This document shows, piece after piece, positions 54,302-62,678 of a stretch of 64,000 nucleotides of DNA. Where the stretch lies: assembly GCA_963790085.1 (NCBI GenBank), contig CAWBNH010000006.1, positions 124,001-188,000 of the forward strand, given 5' to 3'. The notes below the pieces were generated by a model. That model did no database searches. It saw only the letters and a list, made by a program, of their open reading frames with translations, and was not told the origin of the DNA. The stretch's first letter is position 1. Every line of letters begins with the position of its first letter. The DNA comes from CAXMST01 sp963790085. Lineage in GTDB: Bacteria > Actinomycetota > Thermoleophilia > Solirubrobacterales > 70-9. A program made the translations under genes and the position numbers.

Positions 54302-55741
54302 ATGAAGGGCGAATCGGAGAGCCTCCGCTCCCGGCTCGGCGGTCGTACCCGGTCGGTCTCTCTCGCGCTCGTCGCTGCGGCAGCGCTCGGCCTCTGGAGC
54401 GCCGGCGTCGCGAGCGGCAAGCTCGACCGCCCGGCCGATCCGGTCGTCGTCAGCGGCTCGCAGACGCCCTCCCTGCTGGGAGCGGACCCGGATCGGGTCG
54501 TGGCGTTCAAGCTCAGCGGCCGCCGTCGCTGGCTCCAGATCCCGGTCCAGGTCGACGAGCGCCGCCGGGTCGACCTCGGCGACGTCTACGCGGGCACCCG
54601 GCCCGGGATCGAGATCGATGCCTACGCCGACCCCGGCACCCTGACAGGCGCCGACCCGGCGCCGACCCTCGACGGCGACGACGAGATCGCACTGATGGCG
54701 CGTCACGCCGGGCCCCGGCGCGGGCTCAAACGATTCCGAGGCCTGCCCCGGCGCCTGCAGAAGCGGCCGTCGGTCGAGCTGCGGCTGACCGATCCCGACA
54801 GCGGCGAGCGGCGCTGGGCCTACCTGTTCGATTCGCGCGGGACGAGGCTCGATCCCGCCGCGGGCCGCGATCTCGTCTCCTATCGCTTCCGGCTCTCGTC
54901 CGGGGACTACCCCTCGACGTACGAGTTCTCCGACGGGCCGAACCCGGAGACCTCGGTCGTCGAGAGCCGCTCCTACCGGCTGCGCTTCACCGACCGCTGG
55001 ATCAGCGACGTGCTCGAGATCACCCGGCCTGGGACCGAGACGGCCGACCTGCTGGACCGTCGCAAGGTCCAGTTCGGACCGGGGGTCTGCGGCCGCTCGA
55101 CCGACACCTTCACCGAGGCGGAGGGCGCGTTCGTGACCAACGTCGACGGGCCGGTCCGCGCGATCCGCTCGTACGTGGGGGCGAACAGCGGCCCGATGAC
55201 GCAGCGCGAGCATCTCTTCTACGACCGGCGCGAGGAGATCACGACCTTTCTCAGGGTCCACTCGATCCCCGGCGTGATGGACTTCCTCGACTTCGTGCCG
55301 ACGCCGAGGCCGATGCGCTACCGCTCCTCGACGACGGCCGCCGTCGCGGTCGACGGAGTCGCGGACGCCCTGCCCTCGGCCCCGGCCGAGTGGGAGCAGC
55401 TGACCGGCCCGCACGGGACCCTGACCACCCTGGGCCGGGTCGAGACCGACGTCGAGGGACTCGCCTTCAGCGCCTACTACCTCGACGACTCGACGCCGGA
55501 CCAGCCCGACCAGGCCCAGTGCACCGGCGACGCGCTCGCCTGGGGCTCGAGCGGCCTCCGCATCGAGGGCCCGATCGCGAACACGGACCCGCTGCGCGGG
55601 CCGGCGGCCGAGCTACGCGGGCTGCGGACGATCTTCTACGACGGGCCCGGGCTGAAGCGCCGGGACGCCGTCCTCCGCGCCGGCTGGGTCTCCGAGCCGC
55701 TCCGGGTCCGGGCAACCGGCCGGCCGCCACGGCGGCGCTAG
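54302..55741 (+). CDS. Secreted protein of unknown function
   Basis: 479 residues from the ATG at 54302 (a TTG at 54290 is the alternative). Signal peptide with the hydrophobic core SLALVAAAALGLWSAGVA. The mature protein is rich in beta-type sequence with acidic clusters such as TLDGDDEIALMARHAG, and SYRLRFTDRWISDVLEI and REHLFYDRREEITTFLRVHSIPG. Two cysteines are far apart. I recognise no enzyme family. The sterol-desaturase-like gene follows after 13 bases, suggesting an operon. Confidence 0.75.
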   Translation: MKGESESLRSRLGGRTRSVSLALVAAAALGLWSAGVASGKLDRPADPVVVSGSQTPSLLGADPDRVVAFKLSGRRRWLQIPVQVDERRRVDLGDVYAGTRPGIEIDAYADPGTLTGADPAPTLDGDDEIALMARHAGPRRGLKRFRGLPRRLQKRPSVELRLTDPDSGERRWAYLFDSRGTRLDPAAGRDLVSYRFRLSSGDYPSTYEFSDGPNPETSVVESRSYRLRFTDRWISDVLEITRPGTETADLLDRRKVQFGPGVCGRSTDTFTEAEGAFVTNVDGPVRAIRSYVGANSGPMTQREHLFYDRREEITTFLRVHSIPGVMDFLDFVPTPRPMRYRSSTTAAVAVDGVADALPSAPAEWEQLTGPHGTLTTLGRVETDVEGLAFSAYYLDDSTPDQPDQAQCTGDALAWGSSGLRIEGPIANTDPLRGPAAELRGLRTIFYDGPGLKRRDAVLRAGWVSEPLRVRATGRPPRRR

Positions 55742-55754
55742 CCTCTGGAGCCGA

Positions 55755-56624
55755 ATGGCCGAGGTCCTCTACTACGCGATCCCCTTCTTCGTCCTGCTGC
55801 TCGTCGCCGAGGGGCTGTCGTTCCGCTACGCGCGCGACGAGAACGATGAGTACGTCGGCTATGAGGCGCGCGACACGCGCACCAGCCTGCTCCTCGGCAG
55901 CGGCAACGTGGTGATCAACGCCGGCTGGAAGTTCGCCGTGCTGGCGCTCTACGCGCTGATCTACGAGCTGACCCCGCTGCGGCTCGACCCCGGCGACTGG
56001 TGGGTCTGGGTGCTGCTCTTCTTCGCCGACGACCTCTCCTACTACTGGTTTCACCGGGTCAGCCACGAGAGCCGGGTGTTCTGGGCGAGCCACGTCGTCC
56101 ACCACTCCTCGCAGCACTACAACCTGTCGACCGCGCTACGCCAGACCTGGGTGCCGATGACCTATCTGCCGTTCTGGCTGTGGCTGCCGGCCGTCGGCTT
56201 CGAGCCCTGGATGGTGCTGCTGGCGCAGGCGTGGTCGCTGATCTATCAGTTCTGGATCCACACCGAGCGGATCCACCAACTCCCAAGGCCCCTGGAGGCC
56301 GTGCTCAACACGCCCTCCCACCACCGGGTCCACCACGGCGCCAACGAGGTCTACCTGGATCGCAACTACAGCGGCATCCTGATCATCTGGGACAAGCTGT
56401 TCGGCACCTACGAGCCCGAGGGCGAGCGAGTCCGCTACGGACTGACCAGGAACATCCACACCTTCAACCCGGTCAGAGCCGCCTTCCACGAGTACGTGGC
56501 GATGTGGCACGACCTGCGCCGCACGGTCGGGTTCCGCAACAGGTTCGGCGTCCTGTTCAGGGGTCCCGGATGGTCGCCGCCGGGAATCAGTCCCGCCGAG
56601 ATGGAGTCGAACAGCCGCGGCTAG
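55755..56624 (+). CDS. Sterol desaturase/fatty-acid hydroxylase family membrane protein
   Basis: 289 residues, several helices. The di-iron histidine boxes are complete: HRVSHE, HVVHHSSQHYN and HHRVHHGAN. Family members use O2 and a di-iron centre to hydroxylate or desaturate lipids or sterols. The conserved LWDKLFGTYEPE-type stretch appears as IIWDKLFGTYEPEGE. TAGCCT ends 10 bases before the ATG. Its stop overlaps the convergent LysR gene by four bases. Confidence 0.9.
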   Translation: MAEVLYYAIPFFVLLLVAEGLSFRYARDENDEYVGYEARDTRTSLLLGSGNVVINAGWKFAVLALYALIYELTPLRLDPGDWWVWVLLFFADDLSYYWFHRVSHESRVFWASHVVHHSSQHYNLSTALRQTWVPMTYLPFWLWLPAVGFEPWMVLLAQAWSLIYQFWIHTERIHQLPRPLEAVLNTPSHHRVHHGANEVYLDRNYSGILIIWDKLFGTYEPEGERVRYGLTRNIHTFNPVRAAFHEYVAMWHDLRRTVGFRNRFGVLFRGPGWSPPGISPAEMESNSRG

Positions 56625-57550
56625 GCCGGGAGCGCTGCGTCGCGGGCACCGAAGCGGGCGCTGACCCGCTCGAGGACCTCGAGCATCGCCTCGGTTGCCC
56701 CGCTCCGCGACCCCGCGCCCAGCGTCGCGGCCCAGACCCGCCGCACCGGCGGCTCCGGCAGGACCTCGATCACCCTGACGCCGGCGTGCGGCGTGACCAG
56801 CGCGAGATCCGGGAGCAGGGTCACTCCCATGCCCGCCGCGACCAGGCTCTGGATCACGTGGTAGTCGTTGCTCTCGAACGAGACGTCGGGCTCGAACCCG
56901 ACCCGTTGGCAGCTGCGAATCGTCAACTCCCGGCAGGAGCCGTTGGCGGTCCCGCAGAGCCACGGTTCGCCGGCCAGCTCCTCGAGCCGGACCCCGTCGC
57001 TCGCGGCCAGCGGGTGATCGGCGGGGAGCGCGATATGCATCCGCTCGATCAGCAGCGGTAGCAGCTCGAGATCGCGATCGGGCTCGAACGGGTGCAGCTC
57101 GAAGTCGTAGAGGACGGCGAGATCGTGCATGCCGCGCTTCAGCTGTGGAACCGAGTCCTCGGGATCGCCCTCGGTCAGGGTCAGCCGAATCTCCGGATGC
57201 AGCCGGCGGAAGTCCGAGGCCGCCGCCGTGACGACGGTGGCGCTGGCGCTGGGGAAGCTGATCAGGCGGAGCTCGCCGCCGCTGAGGCCCGAGAGGTCGG
57301 CGAGCTCGCGCTCGGCCTGGTCGAGCCTGGCGATAGCCGCGTCGGCGTGGGAGACGAGCAGCCGGCCGGCATCGGTGAGCACCGGCCCTCCGCGGAGGCG
57401 GAGCAGCAGCTGGCTGCCGGTCTCCGCCTCGAGCGCCGCGACCTGCTGGCTGACGGCCGACTGCGAGACGTAGAGGGACTCGGCCGCGGCGGAGAAGGAG
57501 CCGCGGATCGCAACCTCGCGAAGCACCCTGAGTCGCTTCAGATCGAGCAT
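56621..57550 (-). CDS. LysR-family transcriptional regulator
   Basis: 309 residues. N-terminal winged helix-turn-helix: LDLKRLRVLREVAIRGSFSAAAESLYVSQSAVSQQVAALEAETG. The effector domain follows with LTEGDPEDSVPQLKRGMHDLAVLYD and DYHVIQSLVAAGMGVTLLPDLAL. TAAGGT ends 6 bases before the ATG, leaderless geometry. It is divergent from the small gene at 57,655 and probably controls it and itself. Confidence 0.92.
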   Translation of the reverse strand: MLDLKRLRVLREVAIRGSFSAAAESLYVSQSAVSQQVAALEAETGSQLLLRLRGGPVLTDAGRLLVSHADAAIARLDQAERELADLSGLSGGELRLISFPSASATVVTAAASDFRRLHPEIRLTLTEGDPEDSVPQLKRGMHDLAVLYDFELHPFEPDRDLELLPLLIERMHIALPADHPLAASDGVRLEELAGEPWLCGTANGSCRELTIRSCQRVGFEPDVSFESNDYHVIQSLVAAGMGVTLLPDLALVTPHAGVRVIEVLPEPPVRRVWAATLGAGSRSGATEAMLEVLERVSARFGARDAALPA

Positions 57551-57594
57551 TAGCTCACCTTATCAGCATGCCTGGTCATTTGTATTGCGCTAAT
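57549..57594. promoter_or_regulatory. Intergenic region with a split inverted repeat, candidate LysR site
   Basis: ATTAGC (57549-57554) and GCTAAT (57589-57594) form an inverted repeat 34 bases apart, spanning the LysR start and its TAAGGT -10 (57557-57562). The region between is AT-rich compared with its surroundings (TTATCAGCATG, TCATTTGTATTG). This is typical of an autoregulated LysR promoter, though no exact T-N11-A box stands out. Confidence 0.35.
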
Positions 57595-57654
57595 CCAACG
57601 GCGGCCCGATACTCCTTCTTGCCCGCAACCACAGAGATCGAAAGGACGCCTCCG

Positions 57655-58011
57655 ATGCAAGACAAGCTCCACAGCGACGCGCTGACGATCAGGACGCTCG
57701 GCGAAGCTGACCTCCCCGCCCTACGCCGGCTCGCCGAGCTCGACAGCTCTGCGGTCCCCGCGCTGCCCGTGCTCGGCGCCGAGTTGGACGGCGCGCTGGT
57801 CGCCGCGATCGCCGTCGGCGAGAACGGGGCCGCGCCGGTGGCCGACCCGTTCGTCGCCAGCGCCGCGGCCGTGTCGGTTCTCCGCCTGCGCGCCCACCAG
57901 CTTCGCGACGACGAGCCGCGCCGGCGGCGGCTGCCGGCGCCACCGCGACGCGCCCGCGGCGCCCTGGCCGGATCGCCCCCGGGCGGCGGCAGCCGGCTGC
58001 TGCAGCTCTAG
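57655..58011 (+). CDS. Small conserved protein, N-acetyltransferase-like N-terminus
   Basis: 118 residues from the ATG at 57655, with AAAGGA 9 bases upstream. It begins LTIRTLGEADLPALRRLAELDS, then LGAELDGALVAAIAVGENGAAPVADPF and LRLRAHQL, the pattern of a short GNAT-like protein common in actinobacteria, but without the acetyl-CoA loop. The Arg/Pro-rich tail is disordered. Function unknown; divergent from LysR. Confidence 0.7.
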   Translation: MQDKLHSDALTIRTLGEADLPALRRLAELDSSAVPALPVLGAELDGALVAAIAVGENGAAPVADPFVASAAAVSVLRLRAHQLRDDEPRRRRLPAPPRRARGALAGSPPGGGSRLLQL

Positions 58012-58012
58012 C

Positions 58013-58303
58013 TCAGGCCTCCTCCAACGGGGCCATCGTCAAGCCGGCCGCGGAGAGCTGCTCCCAGTAGTGCTCGGCCGGCTCCCGCTGACCGGACCAG
58101 ACGATCGCCCGGCCCGAGTTGTGGATCGCGTTGGCGAAGGCCATGCCGCGCTCGTAGCTGACGCCGGGGATGAAGCGCGCAAGCGTGCGGGCGACGTGCT
58201 CGAAGGTGTTGTGATCGTCGTTGCGGACGATCACCAGCCAGTTTCCGCCGAGCCCTGAGCCCGGGCCGGCGGCGCGCGGCTTCTCGATCGTGCTTGGAGT
58301 CAT
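58013..58303 (-). CDS. clpS: ClpS adaptor protein
   Basis: Delivers N-degron substrates to the ClpA/ClpC ATPase. 96 residues: WLVIVRNDDHNTFEHVARTLARFIPGVSYERGMAFANAIHNSGRAIVWSGQREPAEHYWEQL has the DDHNT loop that contacts the Clp N-domain and the histidine pocket region. The start is ATG 58303; the leader contains no clear Shine-Dalgarno. It ends one base from the convergent small gene. Confidence 0.92.
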   Translation of the reverse strand: MTPSTIEKPRAAGPGSGLGGNWLVIVRNDDHNTFEHVARTLARFIPGVSYERGMAFANAIHNSGRAIVWSGQREPAEHYWEQLSAAGLTMAPLEEA

Positions 58304-58360
58304 TGCCGGCGGCGACCGCGTGGCGGCGCCGAGCCGCTAAGGCTAGAGCGGATCGGCCGG

Positions 58361-59017
58361 TCAGGGCGTCGGAACGAAGACCTTGATGCTGTCGATCACC
58401 CCGAAGCCGTCCTTGTTCGCCTTGGCGACGCTGCCGAAGCCGATCGCCGTCTTGCGCCCCCTGACCTCTTCGGGCGAACCGTCCTCGAACTTCGCCAGCC
58501 GCTTGCCGTTCACCTTTGCCACTACGGTCCCCCGGTCGATCGAGAGCCGGATCAGGTTGCGCTTGTCGAGCTCTGCGATCGACTTGTTCTTGCCGCCGGC
58601 GACCTCCTCGCCGTTCTTCAGGAGCGCGAACGTCCTGCCCTTCGGAAAGACCCTGACCTCGTAGGCGGACTTGCGGTTCGCGCGCCCGGCAACCCCGACG
58701 TAGACCTTGTCGCGCACCTTCTTGTTGGTCTTCTTCAGGACCTTGCCCGCCGCCTGAATCGTGTAGTCGGGCTGCTTCGAATCACCCTCGACGGGGGTGC
58801 TGAACAGGCACTCGCGCGAGCCCCCGTTGACCCGGGCGCCGAAGGCCTTCTTGCCCTTCCAGGAGCCCTTGCACTTGCCGCCGCCCTGCAGCCGCTCGAT
58901 CCGCTTGAAGTCCTTCTTCTTGCTGAAGTTGTTCTGGTAGATCACGACGTTCGCAATCGCGCCTGCGGCCAGGGCGAGGGCCAGGGCGAGGACTATCGGC
59001 GGGATCAGGCGCTTCAT
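58361..59017 (-). CDS. Secreted or membrane-anchored basic protein of unknown function
   Basis: 218 residues with an N-terminal hydrophobic segment (IPPIVLALALALAAGAIANVVIY), either signal or anchor. The mature part is very Lys-rich (KKKDFKRIERLQGGGKCKG) with a jelly-roll-like strand pattern ending IDSIKVFVPTP, like DUF1080/LamG-type sugar-binding modules. TACGCT ends 8 bases before the ATG. No family assigned. Confidence 0.72.
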   Translation of the reverse strand: MKRLIPPIVLALALALAAGAIANVVIYQNNFSKKKDFKRIERLQGGGKCKGSWKGKKAFGARVNGGSRECLFSTPVEGDSKQPDYTIQAAGKVLKKTNKKVRDKVYVGVAGRANRKSAYEVRVFPKGRTFALLKNGEEVAGGKNKSIAELDKRNLIRLSIDRGTVVAKVNGKRLAKFEDGSPEEVRGRKTAIGFGSVAKANKDGFGVIDSIKVFVPTP

Positions 59018-59133
59018 CGCTGGGGAGCGTAGCTTGCCGAGCGGCCTCGGATCGGCTGATCCGATGCGCTCGCACGTCTACAACCGCCACCAACACGAGG
59101 CCGGCCGCAAAGTAGCGGCTCGCCGCGCCGGGT

Positions 59134-59976
59134 CTAGCGGGAGTCGTCTTCGCCGCGCTTGCGCCAGTAGCGCTCGAGCCCCAGCCAGAGCTGCTCGGGC
59201 GGCATCACCAGGCGCATCCGCTCCGACGACTCGGGCGGCTGAGCCGCGATCAGATCGCCGAGCCTTTCGCGGAAGCGGTCGCGATCGCCGTCCCGGGCCC
59301 ATCCCGCGGTCAGCTGCAGCGACTCGCGCGCCGCCAGCAGCTGGGCCTCGGCATCCGCGGCCTCGCCGAAGTGCGCCAGACGCAGGCTCTCCGGGCGGCG
59401 ATCGGCCAGCGCGTCGAGCGAGCGCAGCCAGGCCTCGACGTCGATCTCCGGCGGCGGTGTCGGCATCAACGTGAGATCCGCCGGGGGGATCCGCACCCCG
59501 GCGACGTCACCGACGTAGGCGCTCCCGTCGGCCTCGTCCAGGTAGACGACGTGGTGGCCGGCGTGGCCGGGAGTCGCCAACACCTCCATGCCCTCGACCC
59601 GTTCGCCGCCGCTCAGGGCCGTCACCCGCCGCGGATCGACGGGCAGCATCTCCCCCCAGAGCTCCGCCATCCGCCCCGCCCCGTAGAGCCGGGCGGCGCT
59701 GTTCCAGAGCCTCGAGGGATCGATCAGGTGTGGCGCTCCGACCTCGTGCACGAAGACGCGCGCCTCGGGGAAGCGGCCGATCAGCGTCCCGGCCGCGCCC
59801 GCGTGGTCGAGGTGGATGTGGGTCAGCAGGATCGCCCGAAGCTCGGTGTCGCCGAGCCCCGCGAGAACGGCATCCGCCGTCGACGCCGGTCCCGGGTCGA
59901 CGATCACGCCGTCCCGCTCCCAGGCGCCGATCGTGCGGTCCCGCCCCAGGTACCCGGTGTCGATCAGCCGCGCCAT
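59134..59976 (-). CDS. Metallo-beta-lactamase-fold hydrolase
   Basis: 280 residues from the ATG at 59976; a GTG at 60015 would add 13 unconserved residues. The metal motif is LLTHIHLDHAGAAGTL (HxHxDH), with later ligands in TPGHAGHHVVYLDE and the aspartate in GSAYVGDVAGV. Glyoxalase-II/SoxH-like. Substrate unknown. Divergent from ecm. Confidence 0.9.
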   Translation of the reverse strand: MARLIDTGYLGRDRTIGAWERDGVIVDPGPASTADAVLAGLGDTELRAILLTHIHLDHAGAAGTLIGRFPEARVFVHEVGAPHLIDPSRLWNSAARLYGAGRMAELWGEMLPVDPRRVTALSGGERVEGMEVLATPGHAGHHVVYLDEADGSAYVGDVAGVRIPPADLTLMPTPPPEIDVEAWLRSLDALADRRPESLRLAHFGEAADAEAQLLAARESLQLTAGWARDGDRDRFRERLGDLIAAQPPESSERMRLVMPPEQLWLGLERYWRKRGEDDSR

Positions 59977-60037
59977 CGGACGCGGATCTTCCCATCCGGC
60001 CGCATCCGGCCCCACCGCTCCCGTTTTCCCCGCGCCT

Positions 60038-60043
60038 TAGAAT
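60038..60043 (+). promoter_or_regulatory. -10 element for ecm, leaderless arrangement
   Basis: TAGAAT ends 8 bases before the ecm ATG in an otherwise GC-rich gap. No Shine-Dalgarno is present. Confidence 0.55.
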
Positions 60044-60051
60044 TGCCGGTC

Positions 60052-62046
60052 ATGAGCGACCACCGCCTCGAGCAGCGTGACCGTCCCTGGGTGATGCGCA
60101 CCTACGCCGGCCACTCGGACGCACGGCGATCGAACGAGCTCTACCGCAAGAACCTCGCCAAGGGCCAGACCGGGCTCTCGATCGCCTTCGACCTGCCGAC
60201 CCAGACCGGCTACGACCCCGATGCCGAGCTCGCCCGGGGCGAGGTCGGCAAGGTCGGCGTCTCGGTCGTCCACCGCGGAGACATGGAGACGCTCGTCGAC
60301 GGGATCCCGCTCGGAGAGATGAACACCTCGATGACGATCAACGCGACGGCGGCCTGGCTGCTCGGCCTCTACGTGGCGGTCGCCGACGAGCAGGGCGTCG
60401 ACCGCGGCGCCCTCAGCGGCACGACCCAGAACGACATCATCAAGGAGTACCTCTCGCGCGGCACGTACGCCTTCCCGCCCGGCCCCTCGATGCGGCTGAT
60501 CGCCGACATGGTCTCGTTCACGGTGAACGAGATCCCCCGCTGGAACCCGATCAACATCTGCAGCTACCACCTGCAGGAGGCGGGCGCCACGCCCGTGCAG
60601 GAGATCGCCTACTCGCTCTCGAATGCGATCGCCGTGCTCGACGCCGTCCGCGAGCGGGGTCAGGTCTCGACGGCCGAGTTCCCGAAGGTCTTCGGCCGGA
60701 TCAGCTTCTTCGTCAACGCCGGAATCCGCTTCATCGAGGAGCACGCCAAGCTCCGCGCGATGGGCATCCTCTGGGAGCAGCTGGGCCGCGAGCGCTACGG
60801 CGTGACCGAGGAGAAGCTGCTGCGGATGCGCTATGGCGTGCAGGTCAACTCGCTCGGACTGACCGAGGCGCAGCCGGAGAACAACGTGCCCCGGATCGTG
60901 CTCGAGGCGCTCGGCGTGACGCTCGGCCGTGGGGCCCGGGCCCGCGCGATCCAGCTTCCCGCCTGGAACGAGGCGCTCGGCCTGCCGAGGCCCTGGGACC
61001 AGCAGTGGTCGCTGCGCATCCAGCAGATCCTCGCCGAGGAGACCGACCTGCTCGACTATCCCGACATCTTCGAGGGCTCGAAGGTGATGGACGGCCTCGT
61101 CGGCGAGTTGATCGATGGGGCCCGCGAGGAGATGGCCGTCGTCGCCGAGCAGGGCGGCGCGGTCGAGGCCGTCCCCTACATGAAGGCCCGATTGGTCGAA
61201 TCGCACCGCGACCGGGTCGCGCGGATCGAGAGCGGCGAGCTCAAGGTGATCGGCCAGAACTGCTTCACCGAGACGGAGGACTCGCCGCTGACCGTCGGCG
61301 AGGACGGCGGCATCCTGACGCCCGACCCGGAGGTCGAGCGCGAACGAATCGCAGCGCTGGAGCAGTGGAGGAACGAGCGGGACGGGGCCGCGGTCGAGGC
61401 CGCCCTGTCGGACCTCGCCGCCGCCGCGGCGGACGAATCCGCGAACTTGATGGAGCCGACGATCGCCGCGGCCAGGGCCGGCGCCACGACCGGGGAGTGG
61501 GCCGAGACCCTGCGCGCGGTGTTCGGCGCCTATCGCGGGCCGACCGGAGTCGACGGCTCCGCGACCGGTGGTGATGCCGACCTGCTCAGCGGGGCGCGCG
61601 CGGCCGTCGACGAGGTCTCCGCGGCGATCGGTCATCCGATCAAGATCCTCGTCGCCAAGCCGGGCCTCGACGGCCATTCCAACGGCGCCGAGCAGATCGC
61701 GGTCCGGGCCAAGGACGTCGGCATGGAGGTCGTCTACCAGGGGATCCGACTGACCCCGGAGGAGATCTCCGCATCGGCGCTGCAGGAGGACGTCGACGTG
61801 GTCGGCCTCTCGATTCTCTCGGGCTCGCACCTGGAGCTCGTGCCCAGGGTCGTCGAGCTGCTCGAGGCGAGCGGGGTCGAGGTACCGGTGGTCGTCGGCG
61901 GGATCATCCCGCCCGCCGACGAGCGAGCTCTGCTGAAGCGCGGGATCGCCCGCGTCTACACCCCGAAGGACTTCGACCTGAACCGGATCATGGGCGACAT
62001 CGCCGCGCTCGTCGGCGAGCGCGCCGGTGAGCGCCAGCCTGCCTAA
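60052..62046 (+). CDS. ecm: Ethylmalonyl-CoA mutase
   Basis: B12-dependent rearrangement of ethylmalonyl-CoA to methylsuccinyl-CoA. 664 residues. The catalytic barrel starts RPWVMRTYAGHSDARRSNELYRKNLAKGQTGLSIAFDLPTQTGYDPD, with MNTSMTINATAAWLL and NICSYHLQEAGATPVQE. The C-terminal B12 domain shows KPGLDGHSNGAEQIAVRAKDVGMEVVYQG (DxHxxG cobalt ligand), LSILSGSH and VVVGGIIPP. It matches Ecm/MeaA more than methylmalonyl-CoA mutase. Partner of the CCR gene at 52,636. Confidence 0.9.
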   Translation: MSDHRLEQRDRPWVMRTYAGHSDARRSNELYRKNLAKGQTGLSIAFDLPTQTGYDPDAELARGEVGKVGVSVVHRGDMETLVDGIPLGEMNTSMTINATAAWLLGLYVAVADEQGVDRGALSGTTQNDIIKEYLSRGTYAFPPGPSMRLIADMVSFTVNEIPRWNPINICSYHLQEAGATPVQEIAYSLSNAIAVLDAVRERGQVSTAEFPKVFGRISFFVNAGIRFIEEHAKLRAMGILWEQLGRERYGVTEEKLLRMRYGVQVNSLGLTEAQPENNVPRIVLEALGVTLGRGARARAIQLPAWNEALGLPRPWDQQWSLRIQQILAEETDLLDYPDIFEGSKVMDGLVGELIDGAREEMAVVAEQGGAVEAVPYMKARLVESHRDRVARIESGELKVIGQNCFTETEDSPLTVGEDGGILTPDPEVERERIAALEQWRNERDGAAVEAALSDLAAAAADESANLMEPTIAAARAGATTGEWAETLRAVFGAYRGPTGVDGSATGGDADLLSGARAAVDEVSAAIGHPIKILVAKPGLDGHSNGAEQIAVRAKDVGMEVVYQGIRLTPEEISASALQEDVDVVGLSILSGSHLELVPRVVELLEASGVEVPVVVGGIIPPADERALLKRGIARVYTPKDFDLNRIMGDIAALVGERAGERQPA

Positions 62047-62096
62047 GTGAAGTCGCCGCGGTTCGATCGGCGGGCGCACCCGCCACAATGTGAGCG

Positions 62097-62666
62097 ATGA
62101 GCGAGCAGGCCGACCCTGAGAGGAGCGCCTGGCTCCGCTGCTACCGGTGCTGGTCTCAGCGGCTCGAGGCGCAGGTGCACTACGACGCGATCCTGAGGAT
62201 CGACCCCGAGAGCGGCGAGCCCGCCGAGCGGGTGGAGGAGGTCCAGGAGGCCGTCGTGCAGTGCCTCGACTGCATGCACGATCAACCACACCTCGGCATC
62301 GAGGAGGGCCGGGTCGTTCCGTTCGAGGACCGCTGGGAGCGGCTCGTCGCGGGCACGCCGTGGGTCGCCTCCTGCACGGTCGCGGTCGATCAGGACCTGG
62401 TCGAGGTCTGCGCCGGGCCCGACGCTGCCGACAGCCTCACGTTCGGGGCGTTCGGCGAGGCCGGCACGCGCGAGTTCTTCACCCACGTCCGCTTCCACAA
62501 GCACGAGGAGGAACGGATCGTGATCCATCTCCTCGTCGAGCTCTACGCGCGTTCCGCCAACGAGGCCGGCGAGGTGCTCGAGGAGGCCTCGAGAGGGCTG
62601 CTGGAGATCACCTCGTTGGCCGAGGAGTCGCGGCCACCGGCGCACGCCTCCGACGAGGCGCACTGA
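62097..62666 (+). CDS. Zinc-ribbon-like protein of unknown function
   Basis: 189 residues from the ATG at 62097. Two CxxC pairs (LRCYRCWSQ and VQCLDCMHD, about 40 residues apart) suggest one bound zinc. The rest is acidic alpha/beta, with VASCTVAVDQDLVEVCAGPD and ERIVIHLLVELYARSANEAGEVLEEASRG. CACAAT ends 7 bases before the ATG. I do not recognise a family. Confidence 0.7.
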   Translation: MSEQADPERSAWLRCYRCWSQRLEAQVHYDAILRIDPESGEPAERVEEVQEAVVQCLDCMHDQPHLGIEEGRVVPFEDRWERLVAGTPWVASCTVAVDQDLVEVCAGPDAADSLTFGAFGEAGTREFFTHVRFHKHEEERIVIHLLVELYARSANEAGEVLEEASRGLLEITSLAEESRPPAHASDEAH

Positions 62667-62678
62667 CCTGGGCGCCGC

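Noticed and set aside
60037..62289. 750-codon minus-strand frame opposite ecm
   Set aside because: Mirror of the mutase coding sequence; composition is that of a shadow frame and it has no recognisable domain.
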